A DNA stretch of 64,000 bases from the NCBI RefSeq assembly GCF_019320115.1, contig NC_089581.1:8185707-8249706 (forward strand), read 5' to 3'. Positions 42,790-54,253 of this stretch are shown here, one piece after another. Source of the stretch: Miscanthus floridulus (taxonomy: Eukaryota > Streptophyta > Magnoliopsida > Poales > Poaceae). The notes under the pieces are model-generated. The model worked only from the letters and a program-made list of their open reading frames with translations. It was not told where the DNA came from and did not search any database. The position numbers and the translations under genes are program-made. Position 1 is the stretch's first letter. Each line of letters opens with the position of its first letter.

Positions 42790-44557
42790 CAAGGTGCAGC
42801 GCCCTATATATTTCATCAACGAGGTGTTATCCGACTCCAAAACCCGCTACTCCCAAATCTAGAAACTCCTCTATACCGTCCTCATCACCAAAAGAAAGCT
42901 ACGCCACTACTTTGAGTCACACCCCGTGACAGTAGTGATGTCATTCCCCCTCGGCGAGGTTGTCCATAGCCATGATGCTACGGGAAGAACCACAAAGTGG
43001 GCACTTGAGCTGATGGATCAGGGCATTTCTTATGCCCCCCGAACAGCGATCAAATCTCAGGTACTGGCTGACTTCATCGCGGAGTGGACCGAGGTCCAGA
43101 TACCACCAGCAGCCGTCGATCAAGAGTATTGGACAATGTACTTCGACGGGTCGCTGATGAAGAAAGGTGCCAAAGCAGGACTAGTTTTTGTATCTCCCCT
43201 TGGGGTCCCCATGAGGTACATGGTTTGGCTCCATTTCCCCTCATCAAACAATACTGCAGAATACGAAGCGCTCGTCAACAGCCTACGAATTGCCATCGAG
43301 CTGGGCATCCGACGCCTCGACGTCAGGGGCAACTCTCAGCTGGTCGTCAACCAGGTCATGAAAGAGTCATGCTGCCATGACACCAAGATGGAGGCATACT
43401 GTCAAGAACTTTGGTTGGGAATGCATTCCGACAAGGTTTCTACTGGCCCACCGTAGTAGCCGATGCCGAGCAAATCGTACGCACCTGCGAAGGGTGCCAG
43501 TACTATGCTCGGCAAACACATCTCCCGCCCCAGGCTCTCCAGATGATCCCCATCATGTGGCCCTTCACGGTCTAGGGGCTCGACCTGGTTGGGCCACTCA
43601 AAAAGGCGCTCGAGGGCTTCACCCACCTGCTTGTCACCATAGACAAGTTTACAAAATGGATTGAAGCTCGACCAATATCCATGATCAAATTCGAGCAAGC
43701 GGTGCTGTTCTTCCTCGACATTACCCATCGCTTTGGAGTACCGAACTCCATCATCATAGACAATGGCACGCAGTTCACCGGCAAGAAATTCGTTCGATTC
43801 TATGATGAACAACACATCTGAATCAATTGGGCAGCCGTCGCACACCCCTAAATGAATGGGCAGGTCGAGCGCGCAAACGACATGCTCCTTTAGGGCCTCA
43901 AACCCAAAATTTTCAACCGGTTGAACAAGTTTGGCGCACGCTGGCTCGCTGAGCTCCCGGCCGTGCTCTGGAGCCTAAGGACAACTCCTAGCCGGGCCAC
44001 CGGCTACACACCCTTCTTCATGGTCTATGGTTCCGAGGCTGTTCTTCCAACGGACCTTGACTATGGAGCGCCGAGAATTAGAGCATACGACGAACAAAGA
44101 GCCGAGGCATCCCATCAAGATGCCATGGACTAGCTAGAAGAAGCCCGCGATGTCGCCCTCCTCCATTCGGCTAAGTACCAGCAGGCATTGTGACGGTACC
44201 ACAACCGACGGGTGCGGGGTCAAGCCTTCAATGTCGGAGACCTCATCCTCCGTCTTGTGCAGAGCAACAAGGACTACCACAAACTCTCCCCGCCCTGGGA
44301 AGGGCCCTACATCATCGCGAAAGTACTTCGCCTAGGCGCCTACCGATTGAAAACCATCAATAGCAAGGTCTTCACCAACGCCTGGAACATCGAGCAGCTA
44401 CGTCATTTTTATCCTTAAAATAAGCTTACACTCTTCCTTATCAGATTTTGTCATAACAAAACCCTGATCCTTAGTGACTTCCGACCCCTACAAATCACGA
44501 GGGGTCAGACCTCACTCTAGGGCTGGCATGTGATCATAACATATGATGTATGTAATA
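42790..44557 (+). pseudogene. RNase H / integrase, tandem copy 1 (with 504-bp in-frame deletion)
   Basis: RT-linked RNase H end, then a second RNase H-like domain (MYFDGSLMKKGAKAGLVFV, SNNTAEYEAL, LDVRGNSQLVVNQVM). It then jumps at 43403 from EAYCQE directly into the integrase zinc region LWLGMHSDK, skipping 504 bp present in copy 2. The integrase core (DKFTKWIEARP, IIIDNGTQFTG) and C-terminal part (NVGDLILRLVQSNKDYHKLS) follow, ending at a stop at 44416. No chromodomain. Several TAG/TGA stops. Confidence 0.85.
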
Positions 44558-46830
44558 CAAGGTGCAGCGCCCTATATATTTCATCAGCGAGGTGTTATCT
44601 GACTCCAAAACCCGCTACTCCTAAATCCAGAAACTCCTTTATACCGTCCTCATCACCAAAAGAAAGCTACGCCACTACTTTGAGTCACACCCCATGACAG
44701 TAGTGATGTCATTCCCCCTCGGTGAGGTTGTCTGTAGCCATGACGCTACGGGAAGAACCGCAAAGTGGGCACTCGAGCTAATGGATCAGGGCATTTCTTA
44801 TGCCCCCCCAAACAGCGATCAAATCTCAGGTACTGGCTGACTTCATCACGGAGTAGACCGAGGTCTAGATACCACTAGTAGCCGTTGATCAAGAGTATTG
44901 GACAATGTACTTTGATGGGTCGCTGATGAAGAAAGGCGCTGGAGCAGGACTAGTTTTTGTATCTCCCCTTAGGGTCCCCATGAGGTATATGGTTCGGCTC
45001 CATTTCCCCTCATCAAACAATACTACAGAATACGAAGCGCTCGTCAATGGCCTATGAATCGCCATCGAGCTAGGCATCCGATGCCTTGACGTTAGGGGTG
45101 ACTCTCAGCTGATCGTCAACCAGGTCATGAAAGAGTCATGCTGCCATGACACCAAGATGGAGGCATACTGTCAAGAGGTGCGCTGGCTGGAGGACAAATT
45201 CAACAGCCTCGAACTCAATCACATCCTAAGGCACCTCAATGAAGCAGACAACACACTTGTGAAAGCAGCATCCGGCCGAGAGCCAGTCCCGGCAGGCGTC
45301 TTTGCCAGTGACCAACACAAACCCTTGGTATGCTACACAGGGTCGGAACAAGCCAATGATGGCCCATCTAGGCCGACCCTCCAACTGCTCCACCCGACCC
45401 TGAGGTCATGGAGCTTGAAGAGGACCCAGCAGCAGAGTCCGACCCTCCCGATGACTGGAGAACGCCTTACCTTGACTACCTCCTCCACGACACACTACCG
45501 GCAGACAAGACAGAAGCCCGACGGCTCACACGACACGCCAAGTCCTTCGTTCTCATAGAAGGCGAACTCTACAGATGGAGTCACAATAGGATTCTGCAAC
45601 TCTGTATCCCTAGCGAACAGGGAAAACTCCTGCTGAGCAACATCCACGGTGGAGTCTGCGATCATCATGCCGCACCAAGAACTTTGGTTGGGAATGCATT
45701 CCGACAAAGTTTCTACTGGCCCACCGCAGTAGCCGATGCCGAGCAAATTGTACGCACCTACGAAGGGTGCCAGTACTACGCTCGGCAAACACATCTCCCG
45801 ACCTAGGCTCTCCAGATGATCCCCATCACATGGCCCTTCGCGGTCTGGGGGCTCGACCTAGTTGGGCCACTCAAAAAGGCGCCCAGGGGCTTCACCCACC
45901 TGCTTGTCACCATAGACAAGTTTACAAAATGGATTGAAGCTAGACCAATATCCACGATCAAATCTGAGCAAGCGGTGCTGTTCTTCCTCGACATTACCCA
46001 TCGCTTTGGAGTACCAAACTCCATCATCACAGACAATGGCACGCAGTTCACCGATAGGAAATTCATTTGATTCTGTGATGAACAACACATCCAAATCGAT
46101 TGGGCAGTCGTCGCACACCCCCAAACGAACGGGTAGGTCGAGCACGCAAACGGCATGCTCCTTCAGGGCCTCAAACCTAGAATTTTCAACTAGTTGAACA
46201 AGTTCAGCGCACGCTGACTCGCTGAGCTCCTGGCCATGCTTTGGAGCCTAAGGACAACTCCTAGCCGAGCCACCGGCTACACACCCTTCTTCATGGTCTA
46301 TGGTTCCAAGGCCATTCTTCCAATGGACCTTGACTATAGAGCACTGAGAATCAGAGCATACGATGAACAAGGAGCCGAGGCATCCCATCAAGACACCATG
46401 GACCAGCTAGAAGAAGCCCACGACGTTGCCCTCCTCCGTTCGGCTAAGTACCAGCAGGTGTTGCGACGGTACCACAACCGACAGGTGCGGGGTCGGGCCT
46501 TCAACGTCAGAGACCTCGTCCTTCGTCTTATGTAGAGCAACAAGGACTGCCACAAACTCTCCCCACCCTAGGAAGGGCCCTATGTCGTCGTGGAAGTACT
46601 TCGCCCAGGTGCCTACCGGTTGAAAACCATCAACGGCGAGGTCTTCACCAACGCCTAGAACATCAAGCAGCTACGTTGTTTCTATCCTTAAAATAAGCTT
46701 ACACTCTTCCTTATCAGATTTTGTCATAACAAAACCCCGATCCTTAGTGACTTCTGACCCCTGCAAATCGCGAGGGGTCAGACCTCACTCGGGGGCTGGC
46801 ATGTGATCGTAACATATGACATATGTAATA
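44558..46830 (+). pseudogene. RNase H / integrase, tandem copy 2 (undeleted)
   Basis: Repeats copy 1 but keeps the segment between the CAAGA motifs at 45172 and 45676: end of RNase H (VRWLEDKFNSLELNHILRHL), a linker, and the integrase N-terminal zinc-binding part (GVCDHHAAPRT, CQYYARQTH). The core has GLDLVGPLKKAPRGFTHLLV and SIITDNGTQFTD, then the C-terminal part, with stops such as TGA near 46068 and TAG near 46533. Ends at a stop at 46689. Copy length 2273 bp versus 1768 bp for copy 1. Confidence 0.85.
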
Positions 46831-49830
46831 CAAGTATTACGCTTGCAAAAAACCTCCTGTGTTATATTTACAAACATTCTCTAAAGTTTTCCATTCGCCT
46901 CATAAATGAGTCACAAGGGCTAAGATTTTGGGAACCAATTCTGAATACAACTGGTAGGACTGCGAGATATCCATGCCCCAGTGGCTGCAACTTCTTTGCT
47001 CACCAGTTCAATCAGAATTGGTTCACCCACGTTCCTAGCTTCTTATGTCTTAGACCATGAGAAGGGTCGGAAAGCACTAGAATCTTTTCTACAGAAAGGA
47101 GAAAGATAAAAAAAATTGCTTGCCATAAGCAAAGGATGTAATTTTGTTCATTTTTTGCACAAATTCGTCACTTACAAAGTGATTTCATTACAAAAAGGAA
47201 CAATATACTTATAAATTCAGAGGACTGTTTACTCAGGGGCTTCCCCACAAAGTTATTCAATTACAGTCTCTGCTTAGCTCTACTACAAGTACTACTGCGG
47301 TCGCCGTGCCACGCTCTCCATCGGTGACGCCCGGAGCATGTACATGGGCCAGCTCGTCTACTGTGGTCGCCATGCCACGCTCTCCATCGGTGACATCCCG
47401 ATATCCTGACGCTTCACAGGATCCTCGAAGGCGCCGCCATCTGCAATGCCTCTGCCGGGGCATCCGGGGACTACACCATCGTCGTCAGCCACAACCCCGA
47501 CAGCGACGCCTCTGCCGGGGCATCCGAGGACTACACCATCATTGTCAGCCGCAACCTTGACAGCGATGCCTCTGCCAGGACATCTGGGGACTATGCCATC
47601 ATCCCCAGCCATAACCCTGACAACGGCGTATGGGCAGGAAACGCCTCCCGCCAAAGGAGGAGCACAACGGACGATAGTGCAGTCGACGACATACGACGCC
47701 CACCAGCGCCTCTTCTCCTTTGGTAGTAGTGACTCCTCAACAAGGGTGGCACGTACCATCTCATCTACGTTGGATAACCTCCAGCTCGACATCACGCTCC
47801 AGATTCACGAGCGAATCTGTAAGTTTTCTCTCTCTCTAGCATTACTCTTCCTCACTCAGGAACCACCACGACACACGGACGCATTCGGTGGAAAGGAAGA
47901 AGAATGAGAGATAGCGACTCGGAGGCAGAAGAGGAGGTGGGATGAGAACTCCTCTCCCCGCCCTATTTAAAGAGGAGACACTATAGCTAAGGAAAGGCGA
48001 AAGGTCGGACGAAAAACCCTCTCTATTCCCCTCTTTAAATACGGAATCAATACTGATTGATACCTGAGGGGACACGCTAGAACTGACGGGACGCACCCCA
48101 GTCGATGAGGCGTCCCCCCTTGGTCAAACTGAACACTGCCTGGGTATGGCCCGCCAATGACCCGCTCTGGACGTAGCAATTAAGGCGCCCACATAGGCAG
48201 ACAACCCTTCGCCTCCTCATGCAGGACCACGGGATGATCCGACGATAGGACCTTTTGGATCTCCTAGGCTGGCCATCCGGGCTAGAAGAGACGACGAACG
48301 AATGCCCAAAGAAAGATAAGCATCTCTGCCTTCTTACTTTACGCGTTAAAAATTCTTTCTTGGGCTTCCGGCCCCGTCAAACGGTAGGAATACAAACATC
48401 AATTGGGGGCTGCCGAGGATGTCTACCAATCTAGACTTCCTCCTCACCTGACCCCCTCCATACACTTGAAACTAAGGATGTGAAATACGGGCATAAAACT
48501 TTGAGTAAAAATTGGACGAACTAGCAGACCCTATGCCTCGGTAGCTACGGTGTTTTTGTTCGCCAGAAAAATCATGCTCAACGCCCCTCGTGTCTCCAGC
48601 TTCAACGTCTGCCTTCTCAAAAAAAGAGGGGTTCGGAGGGGTCCGCCTACAGAGTCTCTCCCAAAGGAGAAGCTGTTAGGTTGCCCAAGTTAATTAAACG
48701 GCTCGGATCGCCACCGAGACACGAAAGACAAAGAATAGCGATTCTTATGCAGGTTACTCCAACCTCATCGCAAACATCAGGGTCCGAACCTCGCACGGAC
48801 ACATCTGGTAGGAGCTTTTTGTCCCTCATACTACCAAGGTAATGTTACCGCGCCTTCATTTCGATTATATTATACATATGCAAAACATCCCAATATTTCG
48901 TGTCGCATCATGAAATGGCCATTGCCTCATTCGATATAGGCGACCATAGGCCGAGGTTCGAAGGTCGGCCCGCGAAGGGCTCGAGGCTGCCTCATGCCAA
49001 ACAGAGCCAGGGAGAAATAACTAAGACAAGCCCCAGCGGCCTTGCCCGACCCCGCTCAGAAGCGGACAGGGACGTCTTGACCTTTTCTCGTTCGATTCTA
49101 ACCCTGAGCCAAACCCACAGAATCTCCATCGAGGAGAGGCCATCGGGCCGCCTAAGCCTATCGAACGGCTTGGACATCTGCTGGAAGGCGGGTTAAGAAG
49201 TTGTGGAGTGCCACCAGAGGGCTCTGCCGACCCCATCAGCAAATGATGGACCTGGATTCCACACGAACGTACCCCTTAGTGAGCTCATTGAGCGCGATAC
49301 TCGAGCCGTCGAGGCAAGTGTCGTTTACTCAGTCCCTCCGATTATGAAAATTGAGGACGTGGTAACACGCAAATTACGGCTGACCCCTATCAGACCCTAA
49401 CAAGGCCCGAGGGCTCAAGCCAATCAATACAGGGACATAGGTTCGAAGGCCCCACCTTGCCGAGCCCATAGAGTCCACAGTTGGAGATTTCTGTTGGAAG
49501 ATAGGGCGGGGAATATTGCAATGTTGTCCAAGGACTTCGTTGACCCTGTCACCAAAACAACAGTTCTGATCTCCAGTAATCCCTGACCCCAGCAAATGCA
49601 GGGGGTCGGACCTTACTCGGGGGCTAGTTAAGGTATGACTACCTCCTTTCTTTCTTTTGAAACAATCTCCTCGCATCAAGACCAGCGGCAAGATTCAAGG
49701 GAACAGATTGGTAAGATCACAAAAACAAAACAAAATTACGACGCAAAATCACGAAACCACACCAAACTCGAATAGTATCGACACTTGTCCACATATTACA
49801 TGTAAATTGTTCTCAAAATTTTTTGACTAA
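46831..49830 (+). other. Spacer between integrase and the antisense ORF in the second element
   Basis: Non-coding. It includes an exact-period minisatellite (47448-47627), a GC-rich block with tandem 60-bp units, a segment mirrored in the host spacer (to about 48330), and a further 1.5 kb (48330-49830) with no counterpart left in the host copy. TTTAAATACGGAATC and CCCTATTTAAAGAGG near 47962-48045 are TATA-like on either strand. No gene supported. Confidence 0.6.
47448..47627. repeat. 60-bp minisatellite, three copies
   Basis: Units starting GCCTCTGCCGGGGCATCC at 47448, 47508 and 47568, each with GGACTACACCATC-like and CCCCGACAGCGAC-like parts. A related array lies inverted at about 51560-51740 in the host element spacer. 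Confidence 0.9.
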
Positions 49831-50877
49831 CTACTCCCACGGAGGGAGAACCATCTCTTTCAGACTATCCACCAGGTTTTTCGCAAGGGAAGCAACCATC
49901 TTCTCCATTTCCTCCAGCTCTTCATCCTCATAGGTGGACGGGAAGCCTTCACTCATCACCTTTAGGTTGATTTCCTTCTCGTAATGAGCATGGGCGACGG
50001 TGAAAGCCTGGGTGATCCCAGCGTGAAAGGCACTCTCCTCAAGCTGGCCCAACCGAGCCATGATACCTGCGGCATGAGCCGTGACCGGGCTGGTCTCTAC
50101 CGGCTCCATCACATTTAGGGCATTAAGGACCACCCTGACCGTAGCTTGCAGAAGATCGTGCTCATCGCTCTCAACCTGAAGGGCCCTTCGTACATGCGCG
50201 GCCTCTTTTTCTAGCTTGATGGAGACATTTTCGGCGCTCAACCTTCGGCTCACCGCATCACCGAGCTCCGCCCGGAGAGAGCGGACCACCTCGATGTCCT
50301 CGTCCACCTTCTGCTAGAGGGCCGTGGCCCTACTCTCGGCCTTCCGCCAGAGGTCCTGCTCTATCTCTAGCTCCTTCAGGACTTTGCCAGCCTTCTTATT
50401 AGCCATGGCATTCCTTTGTAGCAGCTCGTCTCACTCCTTTTGGAGCTTGGCGATCTCCTCCCCATCCAGCTTGGACCTCGCCGACAAATCCTCGAACATC
50501 CCATGGGCCTCCTTCGTGTCTTGATGCGCCTAGGCCTCTCGCTCCTAGGTGGTAGCAAGCTGTGCGGCCATGTCTGCTCATAGCCAGGCCTCCTCGGAGA
50601 GGCAATCCCACTCCGCCTTCTGCTCGCGGAGGAAGCAGGATTTATTCCGGCTACGAGCAACAAGAACCTGAAGAGGAAGAAGACTTAAATCAGAAATGCA
50701 AAAACACAAAAACATGTGGAGAAAGAAGAAAATCAGGCAAGTACCTGGGTAGTAGGAACAACAATTTCACACAGGGCTCCTCTGGCCTGGTCCAGGGCCT
50801 CCAGCATGGTCAAAATTCCAATGTCAAGACCCTCCCGCTCCATGCTCTCAGAATGATCATCGAGCGAGAACAGAGCT
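49831..50877 (-). pseudogene. C-terminal half of the antisense additional ORF of the second element
   Basis: Minus-strand exons 50877-50745 and 50667-49831 separated by a 77-bp GT-AG intron identical in position to that at 36611-36687. The product is coiled-coil rich (VVRSLRAELGDAVSRRLSAE, VSIKLEKEAAHVRRALQ) and ends KEMVLPPWE at the stop at 49831. It gives the intact C-terminus lost from the host copy at 37467. Upstream exons are deleted at 50877. TAG stops occur (for example near 50315). Confidence 0.75.
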
Positions 50878-50888
50878 AATCTTTCTTT
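50870..50888. other. Rearrangement junction between the second element and host-element spacer
   Basis: Left of 50877 the sequence is homologous to the additional ORF (36480 region); right of it to the spacer seen at about 48310-48330. At the switch both parents share AAAGAAAGAT-AGC-like sequence, a microhomology. About 1.4 kb of host spacer plus the ORF end, and about 4.5 kb of the second element (ORF 5' part, 3' LTR), are missing. Confidence 0.7.
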
Positions 50889-52484
50889 AGGTGTTCATTC
50901 GTCGTCTCTTCTAGGCCGGATGGCCGGCCTAGGAGATCCGAAAGGTCCTATCGTCGGATCGTCCCGTGGTCCTACATGAGGAGGCGAAGGGTTGTCTGCC
51001 TATGTGGGCGCCTTAATTGCCGCGTTCAGAGCGGGTCAGTGGCGGGCCATACCTAGGCAGTCTTTAGTTTGACCAAGGAGGGACGCCTCGTCGACCGGGG
51101 TGCGTCCCCTCAGGTATCAATCAATATTGATTCCATATTTAAAGAGGGGAATAGAGAGGGTTTTTCGTCCAACCTTTCGCCTTTCCTTAGCTACAGTGCC
51201 TCCTCTTTAAATAGGGCGGGGGAGAGGAGTTCTCATCCCACCTCCTCTTCTGCCTCTGAGCCACTATCTCTCCTTCTTCTTCCTTTCCGCCAAATGCGTC
51301 CGTGCGTCGCGGCAGTTCCTGAGTGAGGAAGAGTAATGCCAGAGAGAGAGAAAACTTACAGATTTGCTTGTGAATCTAGAGCGTGATGTTGAGCCAGAGG
51401 TTATCCAATGTAGATGAGATGGTGTGTGCCGCCCTTGTTGAGGAGTCGCTGCTGCTGAAGGAGAAGAGGTGCCAGTGGGCGTCGTACATCGTCGACTACG
51501 TCGTCATCCGCTGTGCTCCTCCTTTGGCGAGAGGCGTTTCCTGCCCATACGCCATTGTCAGGGTTATGGCCGGGGATGATGGCATAGTCCCCGAACGTCC
51601 TGGCAAAGGCGTCGCTGTCGAGGTTGCGGCTAACAACGATGGCGTAGTCCTCGGATGCCCTGACGGAGGCGGCGCTGTCGGGGTTGTGGCTGACGACGAT
51701 GGCGTAGTCCCCGGATGCCCCGGCGGAGGCATTGTAGATGGTGGCGCCTTCGCGGATCCTGCGAAGCATCGGGATATCGGGATGTCACCGATGGAGAGCG
51801 TGGCATGGCGACCACAGTAGACGAGCTGGCCCATGTACATGCCCCGGGCGTCGCCGATGGAGAGCGTGGCACGGCGACCGCAGTAGTACTTGTAGTAGAG
51901 CTAAGTAGAGACTGTAATTGAATAACTTTGTGGGGAAGCCCTCGAGTAAATAGTCCTCTGAATTTATAAGTATATTGTTCCTTTTTGTAATGAAATCACT
52001 TTGTAAGTGATGAATTTGTGCAAAAAATGAACAAAATTACATCCTTTGCTTATGGCAAGCAATTTTTTATCTTTCTCCTTTCTGTAGAAAAGATTCTAGT
52101 GCTTTCTGACCCTTCTTATGGTCTAAGTCATAAGAAGCTAGGAACGTGGATGAACCAATTCTGATTGAACTGGTGAGCAAAGAAGTTGCAGCCACTGGGG
52201 CGTGGGTGTCTCGTAGTCCTACCAGTTGTATTTAGAATTGGTTCCCAAAATCTTAGCCCTTGGGACTCGTTTATGAGGCGAATGGAAAACTTTAGAGAAT
52301 GTTTGTAAATATAACACAGGAGGTTTTTTGCAAGCGTAATACTTGTATTACATATGTCATATGTTACGATCACATGCCAGCCCCCGAGTGAGGTCTGACC
52401 CCTCGTGATTTGCAGGGGTTGGAAGTCACTAAGGATCACGGTTTTGTTATGACAAAATCTAATAAGGAAGAGTGTAAGCTTATT
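50878..52484 (-). other. Remaining host-element spacer downstream of integrase
   Basis: Inverted counterpart of 46700-48330: contains the 60-bp minisatellite remnants (51560-51740), GC-rich frames on both strands (about 51380-51920) and AT-rich segments. The frames 51383-51820 (+) and 51496-51840 (-) follow the minisatellite and are not supported as genes. Confidence 0.6.
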
Positions 52485-53530
52485 TTAAGGATAGAAATGA
52501 CGTAGCTGCTTGATGTTCCAGGCGTTGGTGAAAACCTCACCATTGATGGTTTTCAACCGGTAGGCGCCTAGGCGAAGTACTTTCGCGACGACGTAGGGCC
52601 CTTCCCAGGGCGGGGAGAGTTTGTGGCAGTCCTTGTTGCTCTGCACAAGACGGAGGATGAGGTCTTCGACATTGAAGGCTTGACCCCGCACCCGTCGGTT
52701 GTGATACCATCACAACGCCTACTGGTACTTAGCCGAACGGAGGAGGGCGACGTCACGGGCTTCTTCTAGCTAGTCCATGGCGTCTTGATGGGATGCCTCG
52801 GCTCCTTGTTCATCGTATGCTCTAATTCTCGGCACTCCATAGTCAAGGTCCGTTGGAAGAATGGCCTCGGAACCGTAGACCATGAAGAAGGGTGTGTAGC
52901 CGGTGGCTCGGCTAAGAGTTGTCCTTAGGCTCCAGAGCATGGCCGGGAGCTCAGCGAGCCAGCGTGCGCCAAACTTGTTCAACCGGTTGAAAATTTTGGG
53001 TTTAAGGCCCTAAAGGAGCATGCCATTTGCGCGCTCGACCTGCCCATTCGTTCAGGGGTGTGCGACGGCTACCCAATCGATTCGGATGTGTTATTCATCA
53101 CAGAATCGAACGAATTTCTTGCCGGTGAACTGTGTGCCATTATCTATGATGATAGAGTTCAGTACTCCAGAGCGATGGGTAATGTCGAGGAAGAACAGCA
53201 CCGCTTGCTCAAATTTGATCATGGATATTGGTCGAGCTTCAATCCATTTTGTAAACTTGTCTATGGTGACAAGCAGGTGGGTGAAGCCCTCGGGCGCCTT
53301 TTTGAGTGGCCCAACCAGGTCGAGCCCCCAGACCATGAAGGGCCACATGATGGGGATCATCTAGAGAGCCTGGGGCGGGAGATGTGTTTGCCAAGCGTAG
53401 TACTGGCACCCTTCGCAGGTGCGTACGATTTGCTTGGCATCGGCTACTGTGGTGGGCCAGTAGAAACCTTGTCGGAATGCATTCCCAACCAAAGTTCTTG
53501 ATAGTATGCCTCCATCTTGGTGTCATGGCA
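52485..53530 (-). pseudogene. Integrase of the host gypsy element (broken)
   Basis: Minus strand. Core: DKFTKWIEARPISMIKFEQA, SIIIDNGTQFTGKKF; C-terminal: ATGYTPFFMVYGSEAILPTD, NVEDLILRLVQSNKDCHKLS, ending at the stop at 52485. The N-terminal part carries the same fusion as tandem copy 1 of the second element (ACTATCAAGAACTTTGG at about 53504-53488), so most of the zinc-binding segment is absent. TAG stops break the core. Confidence 0.85.
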
Positions 53531-54253
53531 GCATGACTCTTTCATGACCTAGTTGACGACCAGCTGAGAGTCGCCCCTGACGTCGAGGCGTCGGATGCCC
53601 AGCTCGATGGCAATTCATAGGCTGTTGATGAGCGCTTCATATTCTGCAGTATTGTTTGATGAGGGGAAATGGAGCCGAACCATGTACCTCATGGGGACCC
53701 CAAGGGGAGATACAAAAACTAGTCCTGCTTCGGCACCTTTCTTCATCAGCGACCCATCAAAGTACATTGTCCAATACTCTTGATCGACGGCTGCTGGTGG
53801 TATCTGGACCTCGGTCCACTCTACGATGAAGTCAGCCAGTACCTGAGATTTGATCGTTGTTCGGGGGGCATAAGAAATGCCCTGATCCATCAGCTCGAGT
53901 GCCCACTTTGCGGTTCTTCCCGTAGCATCATGGCTATGGACAACCTCGCTGAGGGGGAATGACGTCACTACTGTCACGGGGTGTGACTCAAAGTAGTGGT
54001 GTAGCTTTCTTTTGGTGATGAGGACGGTATAGAGGAGTTTCTGGATTTGGGAGTAGCGGGTTTTGGAGTCGGATAACACCTCGCTGATGAAATATACAGG
54101 GCGCTGCACCTTGAAGGCGTGCCCCTCCTCCTCTTGTTCTACCACTAAGGCAGAGCTGACCACTTGGGTGGTGGCTGATATATATAGTAGGAGGGATTCT
54201 CCATCGCATGGAGGAACTAGGACCGAAGGTTTAGTCAAAAATCGTTTAACCAT
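53531..54253 (-). pseudogene. Dual RNase H region of the host gypsy element
   Basis: An unusually long open stretch (212 codons, 54253-53615). First the RT-associated RNase H (LYISATTQVVSSALVVEQEE, TRYSQIQKLLYTVLITKRKL), then the added RNase H-like domain (MYFDGSLMKKGAEAGLVFV, NNTAEYEALINSL). A tandem pair of RNase H domains is a known trait of Tat-lineage gypsy elements. It ends in a TGA just after LINSL. Confidence 0.85.

Larger units (their letters stand above)
37468..50877 (+). mobile_element. Second member of the same gypsy family, inserted in opposite orientation and truncated
   Basis: Plus-strand order: 5' LTR 37468-39049, PBS region, gag, protease, RT, RNase H and integrase (the last two duplicated), spacer, then an antisense additional ORF (minus strand, 49831-50877) that stops abruptly. 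The rest of that ORF and the 3' LTR are missing. It interrupts the host's additional ORF after codons for KMVA; the presumed left duplication is ctccc (37463-37467). The right side joins host-element spacer at a microhomology junction at 50877/50878. About 13.4 kb. Confidence 0.85.

Noticed and set aside
47358..47795. A 145-codon minus-strand frame and its inverted relative at 51383-51820
   Set aside because: Both follow the 60-bp minisatellite in the retroelement spacer, and the repeat explains the open frame.
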